NCBI GenBank assembly: GCA_020809705.1
Contig: CP085828.1
Span: 1,426,001-1,490,000, forward strand
Origin: Calonectria ilicicola
Lineage: Eukaryota > Ascomycota > Sordariomycetes > Hypocreales > Nectriaceae
Length of the DNA stretch: 64,000 nucleotides
Reading direction: 5' to 3'
Part shown: one piece after another, positions 47,015 to 59,341 of the stretch
Layout: every line of letters starts with the position of its first letter
How positions within the stretch are numbered: the first letter of the stretch is position 1
The notes under the pieces: model-generated
Told to the model about the DNA's origin: nothing
Databases searched by the model: none
What the model saw: the letters and a program-made list of their open reading frames with translations, nothing else
Translations under genes and position numbers: made by a program

Positions 47015-49877
47015 ATGGCCATGACTCCCGATGAAATCACCGACGAGTATATCGCATACGAGAACCGCCTAGCCTCTTTCCACATCAAGAAGCGCTCTTC
47101 AGGCGCCAATGGCCGGATCAAGAACCTGGCTTGGCCGCACAAGTCCATTGCGCCCGCGAGCGTATGTGTTAACCTGCATCGTGGCCCTGCTTATGTACTA
47201 ATCTGCTGATAGCTCGCGCGTGCCGGTTTTTTCTTCAACCCAAATGTCGAGAACCCCGACAATGTGAGCTGCTTTCTTTGCCACAAAGGCCTCGATGGAT
47301 GGGAGGCTGGCGACGACCCCCTTCTCGAGCACCTTAAACACGCGTCGGACTGTGGCTGGGCCATTGTTGCCGCTATCGAAGCCGAACTTGGAGATTACGC
47401 TCGGGAAGATCCTAGCCAGCCCTACATGAAGGAGGCACGAAAGGCAACATTTGCTGGGCGGTGGCCCCACGACTCAAAAAAGGGCTGGAAGTGCAAAACC
47501 AAACAGGTGGGTTTGATTAGACGAGGGAATCGCAAGAACAACTATTGACATGGAATAGCTTGCCGACGCTGGCTGGAAATATACACCGACAACAGACTCG
47601 AACGACATGGCAACTTGTGTCTACTGCCAGCTGGCGCTGGATGGCTGGGAACCTGGTGACAAGCCCCTGTAGGTTTACTATGTTCGCAGCATCTGATTTC
47701 TTTGACTGACCCGCTACAGGGACGAACATTACAGCAGGTCTCCGAATTGTGCATTTTTCATCCTCACCGAACAACTGCAGGGTACAAAGAAGGCTGGGCG
47801 GGGGAAGAATAGTCGCACGTCCAAGGCATCACGACTCTCGGTTCAATCTGTGGGCACAATCACATCAGAAGCACCATCAGTCTCCGAGATGGCAAACCCC
47901 GAAGACAGCATATTGACTACCTCAAGCATGACCCAGGGCACTAAAAAGGCCAAGGTAAGAAAGGCTACTACTAAGGGGAAGAAGACAAAGGCCAAGAAAG
48001 AAGAGACTGCTGAGGCAGAAACCATGGTTGAGGAGGAAGCTCCCGCACCTGCAAAGCCCAAGCGTGGGAAGAAGCGAGACAGCACAGCCATTGACGATTC
48101 GGCCATGACCACATCTGAAGCCCCAGCCGCCAAAAAGCGAGCAGCCCGGAAACAAGACAGCACCATTATGAATACCTCCTCCGTTGAGCCGCATGATGAA
48201 ACCGAAATGAACGAATCACTCGCCTTGAAGAAAGCGGTTGGTCGAAAGAAGGCTGCATCCAAGTCAACCCAAGATATATCTGCTGTTTCGATTGTATCAC
48301 CTCGATCGGTGCCTGGGGCTTTCCCCGACGATGACGAGATTGAGCGCCAGCTAGAGGCAGATCTCGAAAGGCAGCTTAGCGAAGACGACGAAATTACAGT
48401 TGATTCTGATTCCGAGCGGTTGAAAGCTTCGAGGGGGAAGGAAGACAGACTTTCGAAGAGTGAGCGTGGATCTGAGCGACGATCATCACACTACGCCATG
48501 TTCAACCCTGAGCCTGTCGAAGCTAATGACGAGGAGGTGGAAGATGAGCTGAAGGCTCTTCAGGCAGAAATGGAGCTTGATGAGCCTGAGGCTCAGTCTG
48601 AGGCCCAGTCTGAGGCCCAGCCTGAGGTCCAGCCTGAGTTTGAGCCGGAACCGGAGCCGGAACCTGAACCCGAACCGGAGCCAGAGCTTGAGCTGGAACC
48701 TGAACCGGAACTGGAGCCGGAACACCAGGAGCTTCACATCCCTAAGAAGGGAAAGAAGACTACCGGCGCCAGGAAAGTCTCGAAACAGGCCAAATCGAAA
48801 AAGGCCAAGTCCCCTACCCCAGAACCCGAGGAGGAAGAAGTGGTAGCTCCTGAAGCTGAACCAGAGGATGAAGAAGATCCAGCTCAGGAGGAGAGCCTCC
48901 ATAGCCTCCAAAGTTCTGGCACTGTTGTGGTGAAGAAGTCAGTCTCGGTAAGGGAGAGCCTTGGAAAGCGTGGGCGGGGGCGACCATCAAAAGCGTCCCT
49001 GGCATCTCGCGAGTCCATGAGTGCAGTTGATCTCGTAGAAAATCCCCAAGACAGCTTCGTCGAATCCCAAGCTGAACCTCCTGCTCCTGCCCAACCGGCC
49101 AAGAGGGGGCGTGGTCGCCCATCTAAGGCCTCATTGGCTTCTAGAGCATCGCTTGCAGGCGATGAGAGTCAAATTTCCGAGGCTCAGCCCAAGCGTGGTC
49201 GGGGCAGACCGTCCAAGAAGTCTCTTGAAGCTCGCCAGTCAATGGACATTGTGCAGAGCCAGGAGACTGTCGAAATGGAAGTTGAGCTAGAGGCAGATGC
49301 TCAAGCTCCGGTGGTGTCTATTGAGGCCCCTCAGCAGTCACCCGACGGGAGGGCGTCGGCTTCACCTCCGCCAACCAACGCAGACCATCTGGCAAACCCT
49401 CCCTCTACGCCGGGCAGAGTTATTTCGCCAGCGCCCTCAGCCCGACAAGCAGCCATTTCTCCCTCCCAGTCGCCACAGTCGTCAGACGCCGAAAACCAAC
49501 CCCCTTCATCGAAGCCCGTGGCTACCAAGAGGGTGGCGCTGGCACCGGTTGCTGCAACACCCATGCGAGGCTCGCCTTCGAAACGAAATATGATTGCAGG
49601 GCTCCGAAGCACGGTAGCTTGGACCGAACTGGATGTGGAGCTGGTTCTTGGATCCCCGCGACCCAGGGGTGACAAGGAGAATACCGCGGAGCGATTCCTT
49701 AAGCAGGGCAAAGCTCTTACGTCTCCAGAGAAGCAGATGACAGTAGAGGAATGGATCTACCACAACGCTGGCGAGGCAGAGAAGAAGCTCAAAGATGAGT
49801 GTGAAGCCATGGTCAGTCGATTTGAAAGCGAAGGCACTAAGGCCATGCGTGTGTTGGAGGGGTTGGTTGTTGAGTAA
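47015..49877 (+). CDS. bir1: BIR1/survivin-type chromosomal passenger protein with AT-hooks
   Basis: Four exons (47015-47161, 47213-47506, 47559-47668, 47720-49877) encode 902 residues. Two BIR zinc domains occupy the first ~245 residues. BIR1 has SCFLCHKGLDGWEAGDD then HLKHASDC; BIR2 has CVYCQLALDGWEPGD then HYSRSPNC. Each gives the CxxC...H...C set. The rest is disordered: a Lys/Ala-rich basic part, an acidic block, a Glu/Pro repeat (48591-48726), three RGRP AT-hook-like motifs, and a conserved C-terminal helix ending in RVLEGLVVE. Yeast Bir1 and fission-yeast Cut17 are similarly long and bind INCENP and Aurora B at centromeres. Function in chromosome segregation is thus well supported. The AT-hooks suggest direct DNA contact (inference). 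Confidence 0.92.
48591..48726 (+). repeat. Coding Glu/Pro repeat inside the BIR1 gene
   Basis: Imperfect 12-base units give EAQS/EAQP repeats, then 6-base units give (EP)n and EL variants. It lies between the acidic block and the AT-hook part of the protein. Such arrays commonly vary in length between strains. Confidence 0.75.
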
Positions 49878-50904
49878 ATCATGATGCTGAAATGGCGCTC
49901 CGAACGAATGACATAATGCATGGGATTATATTGGGTTACAACACGGAACAAGAACGGCTTAATGACCTGGTCGTGTATAAAGGCAGGATACAAGAACGGT
50001 GTTTTGGGATAATGACTTGCGGCATTGAATCTGAATGAGGGCTACTAGACTGGCTGCTAATTCTAACCTGGGTTTCTCTCTTCTCTTGATAAGAAACTAT
50101 ATTTCCTTGTGGGGGTTTTACGTTTACAAAAAGTTGGCGCTGTCTAGCGTGGCTTGTGCAGTTTGAAATTGAATTATGACGTTTTTGGTGCCAACATATT
50201 CTTTTTACAAGGAAGGGATCTGCTTTTTAGCTACGAAATTGAATGTCTGTTTCTGTTCTGTGATCTGCTTTTCTTCTAATCGCCTGCAACATCTTTGAAG
50301 TGTGTAAAAGATAACAAAACCAAAAAAAAACAACCAAGAGAAGTGAGATGGTCGTGTAGCAAGTAGATGAATTGGAATGTTCTGAGAGAGAGCCCAACAC
50401 CAACACCATTGCCACAACGCCGCTTCCAAAGTTTTATTGCAGCTGAAGATTCTCGATTATGATTATGTTGTTGAACCCAGCTGTTCGTTTGCCAGCCCCG
50501 TTCTTCACTCCCCCTCAATGCCCCAGAATCTAGAACCCGTGGGTTTGCGCCACCCATCAACTAACCTTGGGCTATGCGGCAACTTCCACAGCCTGCGCCC
50601 TCTCCGCCCACTTTTCATCACTAACCCCCAATGCGGCCCATATCACCACCAGAGCAACGATGCATCTTGTTTGCCTATTGCGTCTTCGGTGGTTGAAGCT
50701 GAAGGAGGGGCTGGGGTTGTTGGTATAAATGTAATACCATCGCCAGCTTCATCACAAGCATCATCCATCATCTCTCTCATCCCCTCAAACTAATTCTAAT
50801 CACAAACAACAATCAATCACTCATACTTGGATTCAAAGGCGTGACCAAGCCAAACGAAACAGTTTGAAAAAAAAAAAAGAACAACCCCCAGACACACCGC
50901 AAAC
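49878..50904. other. Intergenic stretch, promoter of the small ORF
   Basis: This 1 kb follows the BIR1 gene. A possible TATA element (GGTATAAATG) sits about 180 bases before the ATG of the 65-codon ORF. The stretch just before that ATG is rich in CAA/ATCA as in many fungal leaders. No other gene is seen. Confidence 0.5.
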
Positions 50905-51102
50905 ATGCTCGGCCTCAGCTTTTCCACATTTGTCGTCCCCATGCCCAAGGCCGATCGCATAGCCGACTTCTGGTCCAGCCTCAAGTCCCCACGTCGTCGC
51001 TCAACCGCCGCGATTGCCGACATGGCACCCCTGGAAGCAACCCGGTCTGTGGGTGCGCATTCGCAGCAGGATAAGCAGAAGCAGAGGAGGGGCAGCGTTT
51101 AA
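50905..51102 (+). CDS. Small hypothetical protein, 65 residues
   Basis: A single short ORF with a good initiation context (CAAACATGC) and an unspliced A/C-rich leader. It begins LGLSFSTFVVPMPKADRI, then has an Arg/Ser patch (SLKSPRRRSTAA) that looks like a kinase site, and ends in a Gln/Lys-rich basic tail. There is no signal peptide or membrane segment. The leader and upstream TATA-like element support a real gene more than the protein itself does. I do not recognise a family. Confidence 0.5.
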   Translation: MLGLSFSTFVVPMPKADRIADFWSSLKSPRRRSTAAIADMAPLEATRSVGAHSQQDKQKQRRGSV

Positions 51103-51735
51103 TAGCCGTGAGTGCTGAGCATACCCACTGGTGGAAAACGACACCCGGTACGCTGTCACGAAGCAAGGGCAATCCACCATGCTGGGGCTATCGCATGATC
51201 AGAGGCACGGACAAGGAAAGCATAGGCATGCTCATCACGCTGATAAATGAATGCACGTGAATAATAATTACCACCTCAGATCGCCTTGCTGGCGCATATG
51301 TCATTCGCAATATACTAATATATGTCATATCAACAATCTCTCATCCCATCCATCACGCTTAAAAATGCCATTACATCCAAATCATTTTCCCATGTGCCAT
51401 TCTACAACTTCAAACTTCAAATCAATCAATCATTCTTTGTCCGCGTGAACCACCACCAATGGTCATAAAGGAGTGTTTCGAGGGTATCATATCAGGATGT
51501 TCATGCCCGAATCCTGTATCCAGATTGCGCCATATAATGAATGTCATGGCAAACAAAGGCCAAGGAAAAAAAAAGCGGTATCAAAAATGCAAAAAATTCC
51601 GTCCCTCGGCTTTCTAAATGCGTATAATGAGTGTCGTGGTGAACGTTAACCGTAAATATCATGCGTTGTTAGACATTATCGTAAAGGAGTGTCATGAAAA
51701 AAGTGCGTAAAAAGATTCATTCTGGCGGTCGAAGG
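51103..51735. other. Intergenic stretch between convergent genes
   Basis: This 0.6 kb of AT-rich DNA is the shared 3' flank of the small ORF and the wall-protein gene. Nothing is recognised. Confidence 0.5.
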
Positions 51736-54700
51736 TTAGATGAAAATGACCGCCAGAGAAGCAAGCAGAGTGATGAAGCTGGCAAAACCGGCCGTCAAAC
51801 GAGAGGCAGAGCCAGTGACAGTAGAGGGAGTGGAAGTGGCCCCGGAGCCTGCAGATGTGCGAGTGACCACGCCGGTCGAGCCACTGGCGGAGGAGTCGCT
51901 ACCGCTTCCGCCGCCGCCGCCACCACCACCACCACCACTGCCTGAAGTAGATGCGGCAGAGGCCGTCTCAGTCTCAGTAGCAGTGGCAGATGCAGAACCG
52001 CTTCGACCTCGAGTTGCCGTTGCCGTTGCGGTCGCCTCTGTAGAAGATCCCTTGCCACCAGAGGTCTCTGTCTCTTTGGACCCTGCTTCCGAGGTCTTGG
52101 ATCCGCCTGAGCCCTCTGAATCAGTAGAAGTACCCATGATAGTAAAGGTTTGCTCGCTTTCAGTGCTCTCAGCGGCTGCCGAGGCTGTCTCGGAGGGGCT
52201 GGTCTCCTTATTCGAATCAAGTGCATCAGCCTTTGCATCTGCCTTCTTCGAGGTTGTCTTGGCCTTGGTCTCAGATGTTGAGAAAGCGGCAAAGCCGGTT
52301 GTCGTAGCCTTGGCCTGGCCCTTGGTCGTCTTCTCAGCCTCAGTGTTGACTTGAGATTGTAGACTAGCGTCATCTGTGGTTGCCGCAGTAGAATCTCTTC
52401 CGTCACAGTAGCCAATGAACTGCTCAAACTCAGGAGAAACATACTCCTTAATAGTGTCCTTAGTTGCGCCCTCGTTGTCTTCGATACACTGAGAGCAGTC
52501 GTCATAGCTATTTCTGAATGAAGAGCCAGACGCACAGAGCTTGGAAGTCTTGCCTACCGATTGAGCAATCTTGTAAGCACCGTTACAATCATCGTAACAA
52601 ATGGCAGGCGTTGTCTTGCCACGCTTGTCGAATGTGTGGAGATCGCGGTCGAGGAGTTCTCGCTCACGAATCACCCTGTAACTACCATATTGCGATGTCG
52701 CTGCTGTAGTGGTGCTCTCAGGCCAATCTGACAAGCTGGTCTGGGATTCCCAAACGCCAGTGGTGATGGTCTTCACCTTGCCGTTCTTACCAATCTTCTC
52801 GACTTCGTGCTTCTCGAAGATGCCGTAAGACAGACCGAATGCATTGGGGTTGAGGTTGAAGTAACCATAGGATGGTGGGTAGTATCCAGTGTGGTTCGCC
52901 TTCCAAGTGACGTTCTTGAATGCAGGAGCAGGGATACAGTACTGGGGCTCGCAGAGATAGTCATCCTTGGGGGGTTCAGGCCAGAAGTTACAAGTAGCAG
53001 GCTTAGGAGGGTTACAGACGTATCCAGGTCCGCAGCCCCAAGTAAGGTCGGAATATTGGTACAGAGGAGCGGAGTTTCCGGTCACCTCCGGACAGACTGT
53101 AATCTTGGTGATTTCGGTCTGAGTCACCGTGGACGCAGGAGGAGTGTATGTGACTGGACCAAGAGTAAGCGTGGTAGTGATGATGCTGGTTGTTCCCGGG
53201 AGCACCGATGTAATGGTTTGGCCTTCCCTGGTAATTGTCACAGTCTGTGCAGGGAGTTCTCTGGTGATTGTCTGGACAACTGTGCTGCCAGGAAGAGTGA
53301 TGATCTCTGCCGGCTGAGTTATGATTTGACCAGGGGCGGTGACAGTCTGTGCAGGTCGTGTGATCGTTTGTCCAGGCAGGGTGATGACTGAAGTCGATCC
53401 AGGAAGTGTGACTGTCGTCTTTTCGCCGGACACTGTGAGAGTTCGAGTCTCGCCAGGGAGGGTAATCGTCGTCTCCTGTCCTGGAACCGTTACCGTGACG
53501 ACCTCAGTCACAACAGTCTTCTCTCCAGGCAGCGTGATAGTTCGCTCTTCCCCGGATATAGTTGTAACGATAGTCTGGCCGGGAGCAGTAACAGTTTGAC
53601 CAGGAGCAGTTACAGTCTCCTTTGGTAGAGTGATTGTTCGCTCCTCTCCAGAGATAGTTGTAACAATTGTCTGACCAGGAGCAGTTACGGTCTCTTGTGG
53701 CAGAGTAACTGGGAGAGTGATTGTTTTCTCTTTTCCAGAGATAGTTGTAACAATAGTCTGACCAGGGGCAGTTACGGTCGTTCCAGGGAGAATGTAGGTT
53801 GTTCCGGGCGCTGTGTATGTCTTTGGAGGAAGCGTAACCGTGACCTTTTCTCCTGACACGGTGGTGACTACAGTAGATCCTGGGAGAGTGATAGTCTCCG
53901 CTGGGGCTGTGTAAGTAGTTCCAGGCGCAATATACGTGCGCACTTCAGTCAGGGTCGTTCCTGGAAGTGTAATGATTGATGGCGTTCCCGAAATAACCAC
54001 AGTCTTGGTAATTGGAGGCTGTGTGATGTATTCTGTGTTGGGTTGTGTGACGGTAACACCCTGAGTAAAGGTAGTTCCTGGAAGGACGATAGTTGTCAGA
54101 GATCCGGAGATCACCACAGTCTTGGTTTCAGGAGGTTGTGTGATATATCTCGTGTTGGGCTGGGTGATGGTAACATCCTTGGTAAGGGTGGTTCCTGGAA
54201 GGACGATAGTTGTCAGAGATCCGGAGATCATCACGGTCTTGGTTTGAGGAGGCTGCGTGACAGTAGTGCCCTCTCTCGTAATTGTGACTGTTTCATCCTT
54301 GCCGGATACAGTCACAGTAGCCGTGCTTCCCTTTCCAGTAACGGTGACTGTCTCGTCTTTGCCCGAGGCCGTTACAGTAGCCGTGTAACCGTCCGTAACG
54401 GTGACTGTATGATTGTAGCCACCTTCCGTGACCGTGATCTGAAGGAAAAAAAGTTAAGATCTGGCTTTGAACAGAAACAGCTCAAAATACTTACAGTGGT
54501 TGGTTTATGGATAACCTTAGTTGTGGTAGAAGTTACAGTGACAGTCTTCCCATGTCCATATCCTCCGTCCACAGTCTTGGTAATAGTGACAGTTTTTGTG
54601 ACGGGGTAGCCGTAGCCTCCTCCAACTGTGATAGTCTTGACGATGGTTTTCGTGTCAGGGTAGCAGTTCCCCTTGATGGTCTTAGTTACTACATCTCTTG

Positions 54701-55204
54701 AATGAAGTTAGTTATGAGTAACTGAAATGGATGCCGTTTGAGTTGCTTACGTGATAATGACAGTAGGTCCAGAACCGCTAAGATAGCTAGTTAGTATAAT
54801 CCCTTCCTAAACAGGAATTAGTCTTACCATGATCCTGTATTGCTAATTGTAGTTGGTTGCGTGTTAATAGTAGGAGTAGTTTCAGGGGGTGTATCCGTGG
54901 TGGTTACCACAGGAGTGTCTGAAACGGTGGTCGGCGGTTCGCTCTCTTGACAGGCGTGACAATTGGAGCCGCCAGTAACAGTTACTAGCGATGTAACAAA
55001 GTCTGTGGAAGTATAATAGCCCTCTCCCCCATTGTTATCTGATGATCCTGATGGTTGAGGATAAGCGGCAGTCGAAGAGGAACTATCTCCCTCTGGTGTT
55101 ACACCATAGTTTCTGGGTTGGACTTGAGGGATGTTGGGGTTCCTGTGTGCGGAGCCTTGGGCGGCCAGAGCCCCAAGGACGCAAAGGGGAGCCAGGAATC
55201 GCAT
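51736..55204 (-). CDS. Repeat-rich GPI-anchored cell-wall glycoprotein (adhesin-like)
   Basis: Four exons, 54828-55204, 54751-54777, 54495-54696 and 51736-54438, encode 1102 residues. The ATG gives a signal peptide (RFLAPLCVLGALAAQGSA). A Ser/Thr-rich stalk follows, then tandem beta-type repeats. Three copies share TQPP.TKTV.ISGSLTTIVLP; four or five share APGQTIVTTISGEERTITLP, and Val/Thr content is very high. A unique domain follows, with about 15 cysteines and many aromatic residues (WGCGPGYVCNPP through FEQFIGYCDGRD). Then comes a Ser/Thr/Ala-rich spacer with a run of ten glycines, and a hydrophobic end (LTAGFASFITLLASLAVIFI) typical of GPI attachment. It probably sits in the cell wall and mediates adhesion or surface properties. 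Ligand unknown. Confidence 0.87.
51903..51948 (-). repeat. CCG/CCA trinucleotide run encoding polyglycine
   Basis: The plus strand has consecutive CCG and CCA triplets that code for about ten glycines near the C-terminus of the wall glycoprotein. It is prone to slippage. Confidence 0.75.
53200..54330 (-). repeat. Coding tandem repeats of the wall glycoprotein
   Basis: Two repeat families lie side by side. A unit of about 35 codons around ISGSLTTIVLP recurs three times at the upstream end. A unit of about 26 codons around TIVTTISG and TITLP recurs several times nearer the cysteine domain. Copies differ by point changes, so the array is fairly old but could still recombine. Confidence 0.75.
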
Positions 55205-58200
55205 GGTTGTTCGGTGTCGAACGACACACAGCGAGTGAATGGAACAACTACGCTGATGCTCGAATGAGGAGAACAAGCGAGGGTGGGAGAAAGAACGTCG
55301 GTTCTATGCCCGGATTCTTTGTCGATGCTGTTGGAAAGGACGCCCCTAAGAGCAAAGAAGGGACGAAACCACGCGGCGTACCTAGACGGACATATGTACG
55401 AAAGCCGGGTGGACTAGCCTGGGGGGACTCGGGTGGCTGAGCTGGGGAGCCCTATATGAACTGCCGACCATAAAAGACTCGCGCCACTTGGGTCTCGCTC
55501 CATACACCAATTGTTTTTTCGAAAGCCACCAGAAGTGAACAGGGGTGCAACTGGGACCTAGGCAGGTACGTGGGCCAGGGACAACGTGGTGCTGATGGTC
55601 TTGACCAAAGTCTCAACTGATGACGACGGGACAACAAAGGGCGAGGATGGACAGGGGAGACGGGAGTAAGATGGAAGAACCTAGGCGGGGATGGCCCGTT
55701 GAAGCGGGGACAGGCGAAGGAAGAGATTGGTGATATCACGAAGAGCAGGTGGCCAGGGCAAGGAGCGAGGGCAGCACGAAGCTAAATGCCATAATGTGCC
55801 TTCTTGTGGGTACCTCCATCACGGTCATCTCACAGCTTAGAGCACGAGCTACGATGTAGCTGGAGCACCTGCAGACACACCACCAGGGGTATGGGTAGAA
55901 CTGAGGAAACAACAGGCTGGACCTGTAGGCACGTACGACGACGTCCAAAAACAGGAAGCAGCACGAAGCAGAGGGTGGTCCCGGAGGGAGAAACAAGAGT
56001 CTGTTTGGCTGGTGGCCTGCCAAGATCTGCAGGTGCCCGTTGATGGGCGATGTGAGGGTGTGCCGATGCTATGGCGGGTATGTGAGCTGGGCCGGCAGCG
56101 AGCGTGGGAGTATCGCAAGCCGTTCAGAAGGCAGCAGGTACATTGCTAGCCCGTGTCAAGACCACCACTGTGATGGCCAGGGCTGCCAGTGACGACGTCC
56201 AGGGCCCCCGGTTTGACTTTTGTGCCCAGCGGGGCTGTGAACTGGGTCGATCTGACATGCACCGGGATGCCGTGTTGATTGGGAAACGTTTGGTGGTCAT
56301 CCTTGTCGGCTGTAAGCCTTTAGGCTCAGACTGGACCAGTCGAGCGACAACGGTGACATGGGGGGAGGAGGAGAATTTGAGTCAAAATCTGGGCTGTGAG
56401 GCCCCCAAGCCTGCAGCCATCTTGCACATCTTGGAGCAGTGATCGGGCGTGGCGAGCACACGAGAGGGTTTGACCGGCGCGGAGAGGGTTGTCATCCTTG
56501 GCAGGATTCTCGTGTTTAAGCCGCGAGGCGTCCACGACCCAATGAGAGACACAGTTTTTTCGAGCACACGCAAGTGGAGGATAAGCCGCAGAAAGCAGGC
56601 TGGCTCTCAGACTCGTGCCGTGTGTGTCTCGTGGGCTCCGTCGGCCCCGAGGAGCGGGGAACCGCCATGAGTGGTGGAAACAACGAGGAGGAGGAGAAAC
56701 AGCGGGCCAGGATGTGAGAGCGGAAGCGGAAGCGACGGCGGCATGGGGACTTGAGGCTTGTGGCAGACAGCAGTGGCGGTGGGCTGGACAGACGGGAGTT
56801 CCCTGCGTGCAATGCGTGGGTGAGGACTTGTGAAGCGCAAAAAGTGCTATGTAAAGCTCGAGGTTGGTACCCGAGGTGTGGGTTGATGTGCTAGCGGGCA
56901 GCGGGCAACCAACACCACAGCAAGTTCCGGGTCCCCTGATTGGCCGAAGCTTGGCCAGCTTGGCCCCCAGACATGCACCCCCGGGCGGTTTCAGAGAACC
57001 TTAGTGGTGGGTCCTTCTGCGGCCTTCTGCAGCATCGCAAAATCGACCTCAGCCCAGCCTTGTGGCAGCGGGGCCCGCGGGGGGTGTATTCCAGGGACCC
57101 CATGTCCCGCTCTAAGCCCTAGGCTCGCAAGGCAACGTGGTGCGCCGTCGGCGGGCATTCACACGCTAACACTAGCATCACAACGTCCACGGTCCGGCTG
57201 GGTGCCTGTAATGGAAACCTTCGCATCGGGGCGGAGCTCTGCCCAGCCGCTTCCCCTCTCCCCATAGGACGGATCGCTGGATCGAAGTTCACGCGCCCCC
57301 AGAGCTACTCGCACTATAGTGACACATACATGGCCTAGGCTTCCTTTCTCTTTGTTCCTTCCTGAGTTGAGGCACCTATTCATCCGCTGGCTTTCATCGT
57401 ATCCACCGATCTGCGGTGACTTTGACATCCCTTGCTTCGCCAAGCAGCCCGCGGTGAGCCGTGTGTGCGTGCGCGACTTTTTTTTTCTTTTATTTTTCCT
57501 GATATTACCTTGTACATATCGTTTTGCATTTTATGGCGTCCAGCCATTCCGTAGCGCTGTACATGTATACTGCGGCCAGAGGAGCTGCCTCCTCTGCACA
57601 ACGAAACAAACAGCCAGCTCACCCTCCATGACAAGTAAAGCCTGCATCCCTGCGGACCACGACAAGAGCCCATTTGGCAGCCACCTGTTATGGAGGGTCG
57701 GCTTGGAACTAAATCGGGACCAACTCGGACTTGCACAAAAGAGGGGCCTCGCTGGCTGTTCCGTAAGGATGGTGAGATCGGCCCTGGCCCCGGGCCTTGC
57801 CCCAGGCTGGCGACTTACCTCGCTGTTTATTCCTTCAGCCCACTACCCAAAAGTTCGTTTGTCGGTCGATCTTTTGGGGAGGGTTCATTATATGGGTTAT
57901 TAAACTGTCATCGTTTAGCGCGAGCAATTTCGCTCCCCCGGCCCACCGGCGTAGTGATCACTGATAGAAGACTTGGAGTTCGCCGTTGCATGCTTACACG
58001 ATCGGATACTTTGTTTTTTTGGAGGTGGTGGTGGGAGGGGCCAGTCGTGCTCGTCGCCGAGATAAACTCGCCCGCCTTTACGCCTTGACCACAGAGTGGT
58101 GGCGGTCCGAATGCAAGGAATTGAAACATCAGCTCCCGTGTCCAACGAGCGATTGACTGTTGGTCGAACCTCTGCTTGCCGCTGCTGGCTAGTGGGCTCC

Positions 58201-59341
58201 GCCGAACAACACAATTCTTGGTCATTATTCAAGGACATTCCATGCAGCATCCTTTCTTCTCTTTGTTGTGTCTCTCGTCTCCCCGACCACCGGACCCGCT
58301 CTGACAGCAATTCTGGGACCTGCTTCTGATCGTCGTCGAGACAACCCTCGTTTGGGCAGCGGTGACACCGTCTGGCCATATCCGGATGGCGGAAGTATCT
58401 GATGTCAGCACTCTTTCGTATCAACGAGAGCGATGGTTATCCGACGGTGAATTGGACCGCTCTCATGGCACCACCTAGCAAATGCAAATGCCTGCCTGCC
58501 TGCCCACCGCCATCAGTCATTGGCGTGCCCCCGTCACTACGTTGCAGTTGCAAACCCGTTGGCCATTTGCGGCTGAGCCACAGGTAGGGATCCCGTCTAT
58601 TCGCGTAGAACTCTTTTCGCCCAGGCCCGACTCTGGGTCGAGCCCACCTGTAGCCAATCGCCAATGCCACCACATCTTGCGCACTCGGTTGCCAAAAGTA
58701 GCGTCCAGAGAGACTGGGCGGAGCAAGGCCTGGCAGCCATGCATCCCTCCCCCCCAGCACCAATACCAGGGAGGTTTCTCACGTCGGGAGCAAGCAGCTG
58801 ATCACTCAGCCCTACATCTTCCTCCGTCCCCGGCTCTTGAGTGGCAAATCTCCAGGTCTCAAAGGTCTTCTGGCCCGGTCCGTTTCTCTCGCCGTTCCCC
58901 TCTTAATTGTGTCTTACTTTTCATTTGCGGCTCGTTGCGGGGGTCCGGTCGTCGATGCTGACTCTTGTCTGACCGTCTAATACCACTCACCCATTTCCGC
59001 CTTGAACTGACCCGCCGGACAGCTGGGCCGTTTGGGGTTCTACCCAGCGCTACATTGGTCTTGGATCCATCTGCCTTTGTCAGATACCTTCCCGAAGGAG
59101 ACATATTTCGCTGCAGCCGGCTCCGTTGCCCTCGGCAAAATCATTTGAGGCTGCCATCTGGCGCTCATCGCTGGTGCTGACAGAACCCGTGCGACCAGCC
59201 CTTTCAGACCATTAGGATTGCCATTATCATGGTTTACTAGCATCACCCTGCATCTAATTTCCACTGACGTCCCGTTCGGTTTCATTCCTGTGGCTGCAAA
59301 GAATTTGCCAATCCATCCGACTGTTTGACCGGCGAGTCACC
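55205..59341. other. 4.1 kb stretch with no supported gene
   Basis: This is the shared upstream region of the divergent wall-glycoprotein and kelch genes. It is visibly GC-rich in parts. ORFs of up to about 190 codons overlap on several frames and resemble no family. Long leaders with upstream introns, or non-coding transcripts, are possible. Confidence 0.45.

Noticed and set aside
48486..48911. Minus-strand ORF rich in Leu/Arg/Phe opposite the BIR1 gene
   Set aside because: It is the antisense reading of the Glu/Pro repeat, not a gene.
52354..53391. Plus-strand ORFs opposite the wall glycoprotein
   Set aside because: They are antisense shadows of its repeat-rich coding sequence; the minus strand has signal peptide, repeats, cysteine domain and GPI end.
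57319..57903. 194-codon plus-strand ORF in the gap before the kelch gene
   Set aside because: It runs through T-rich and low-complexity DNA and has no domain, signal peptide or consistent codon pattern.
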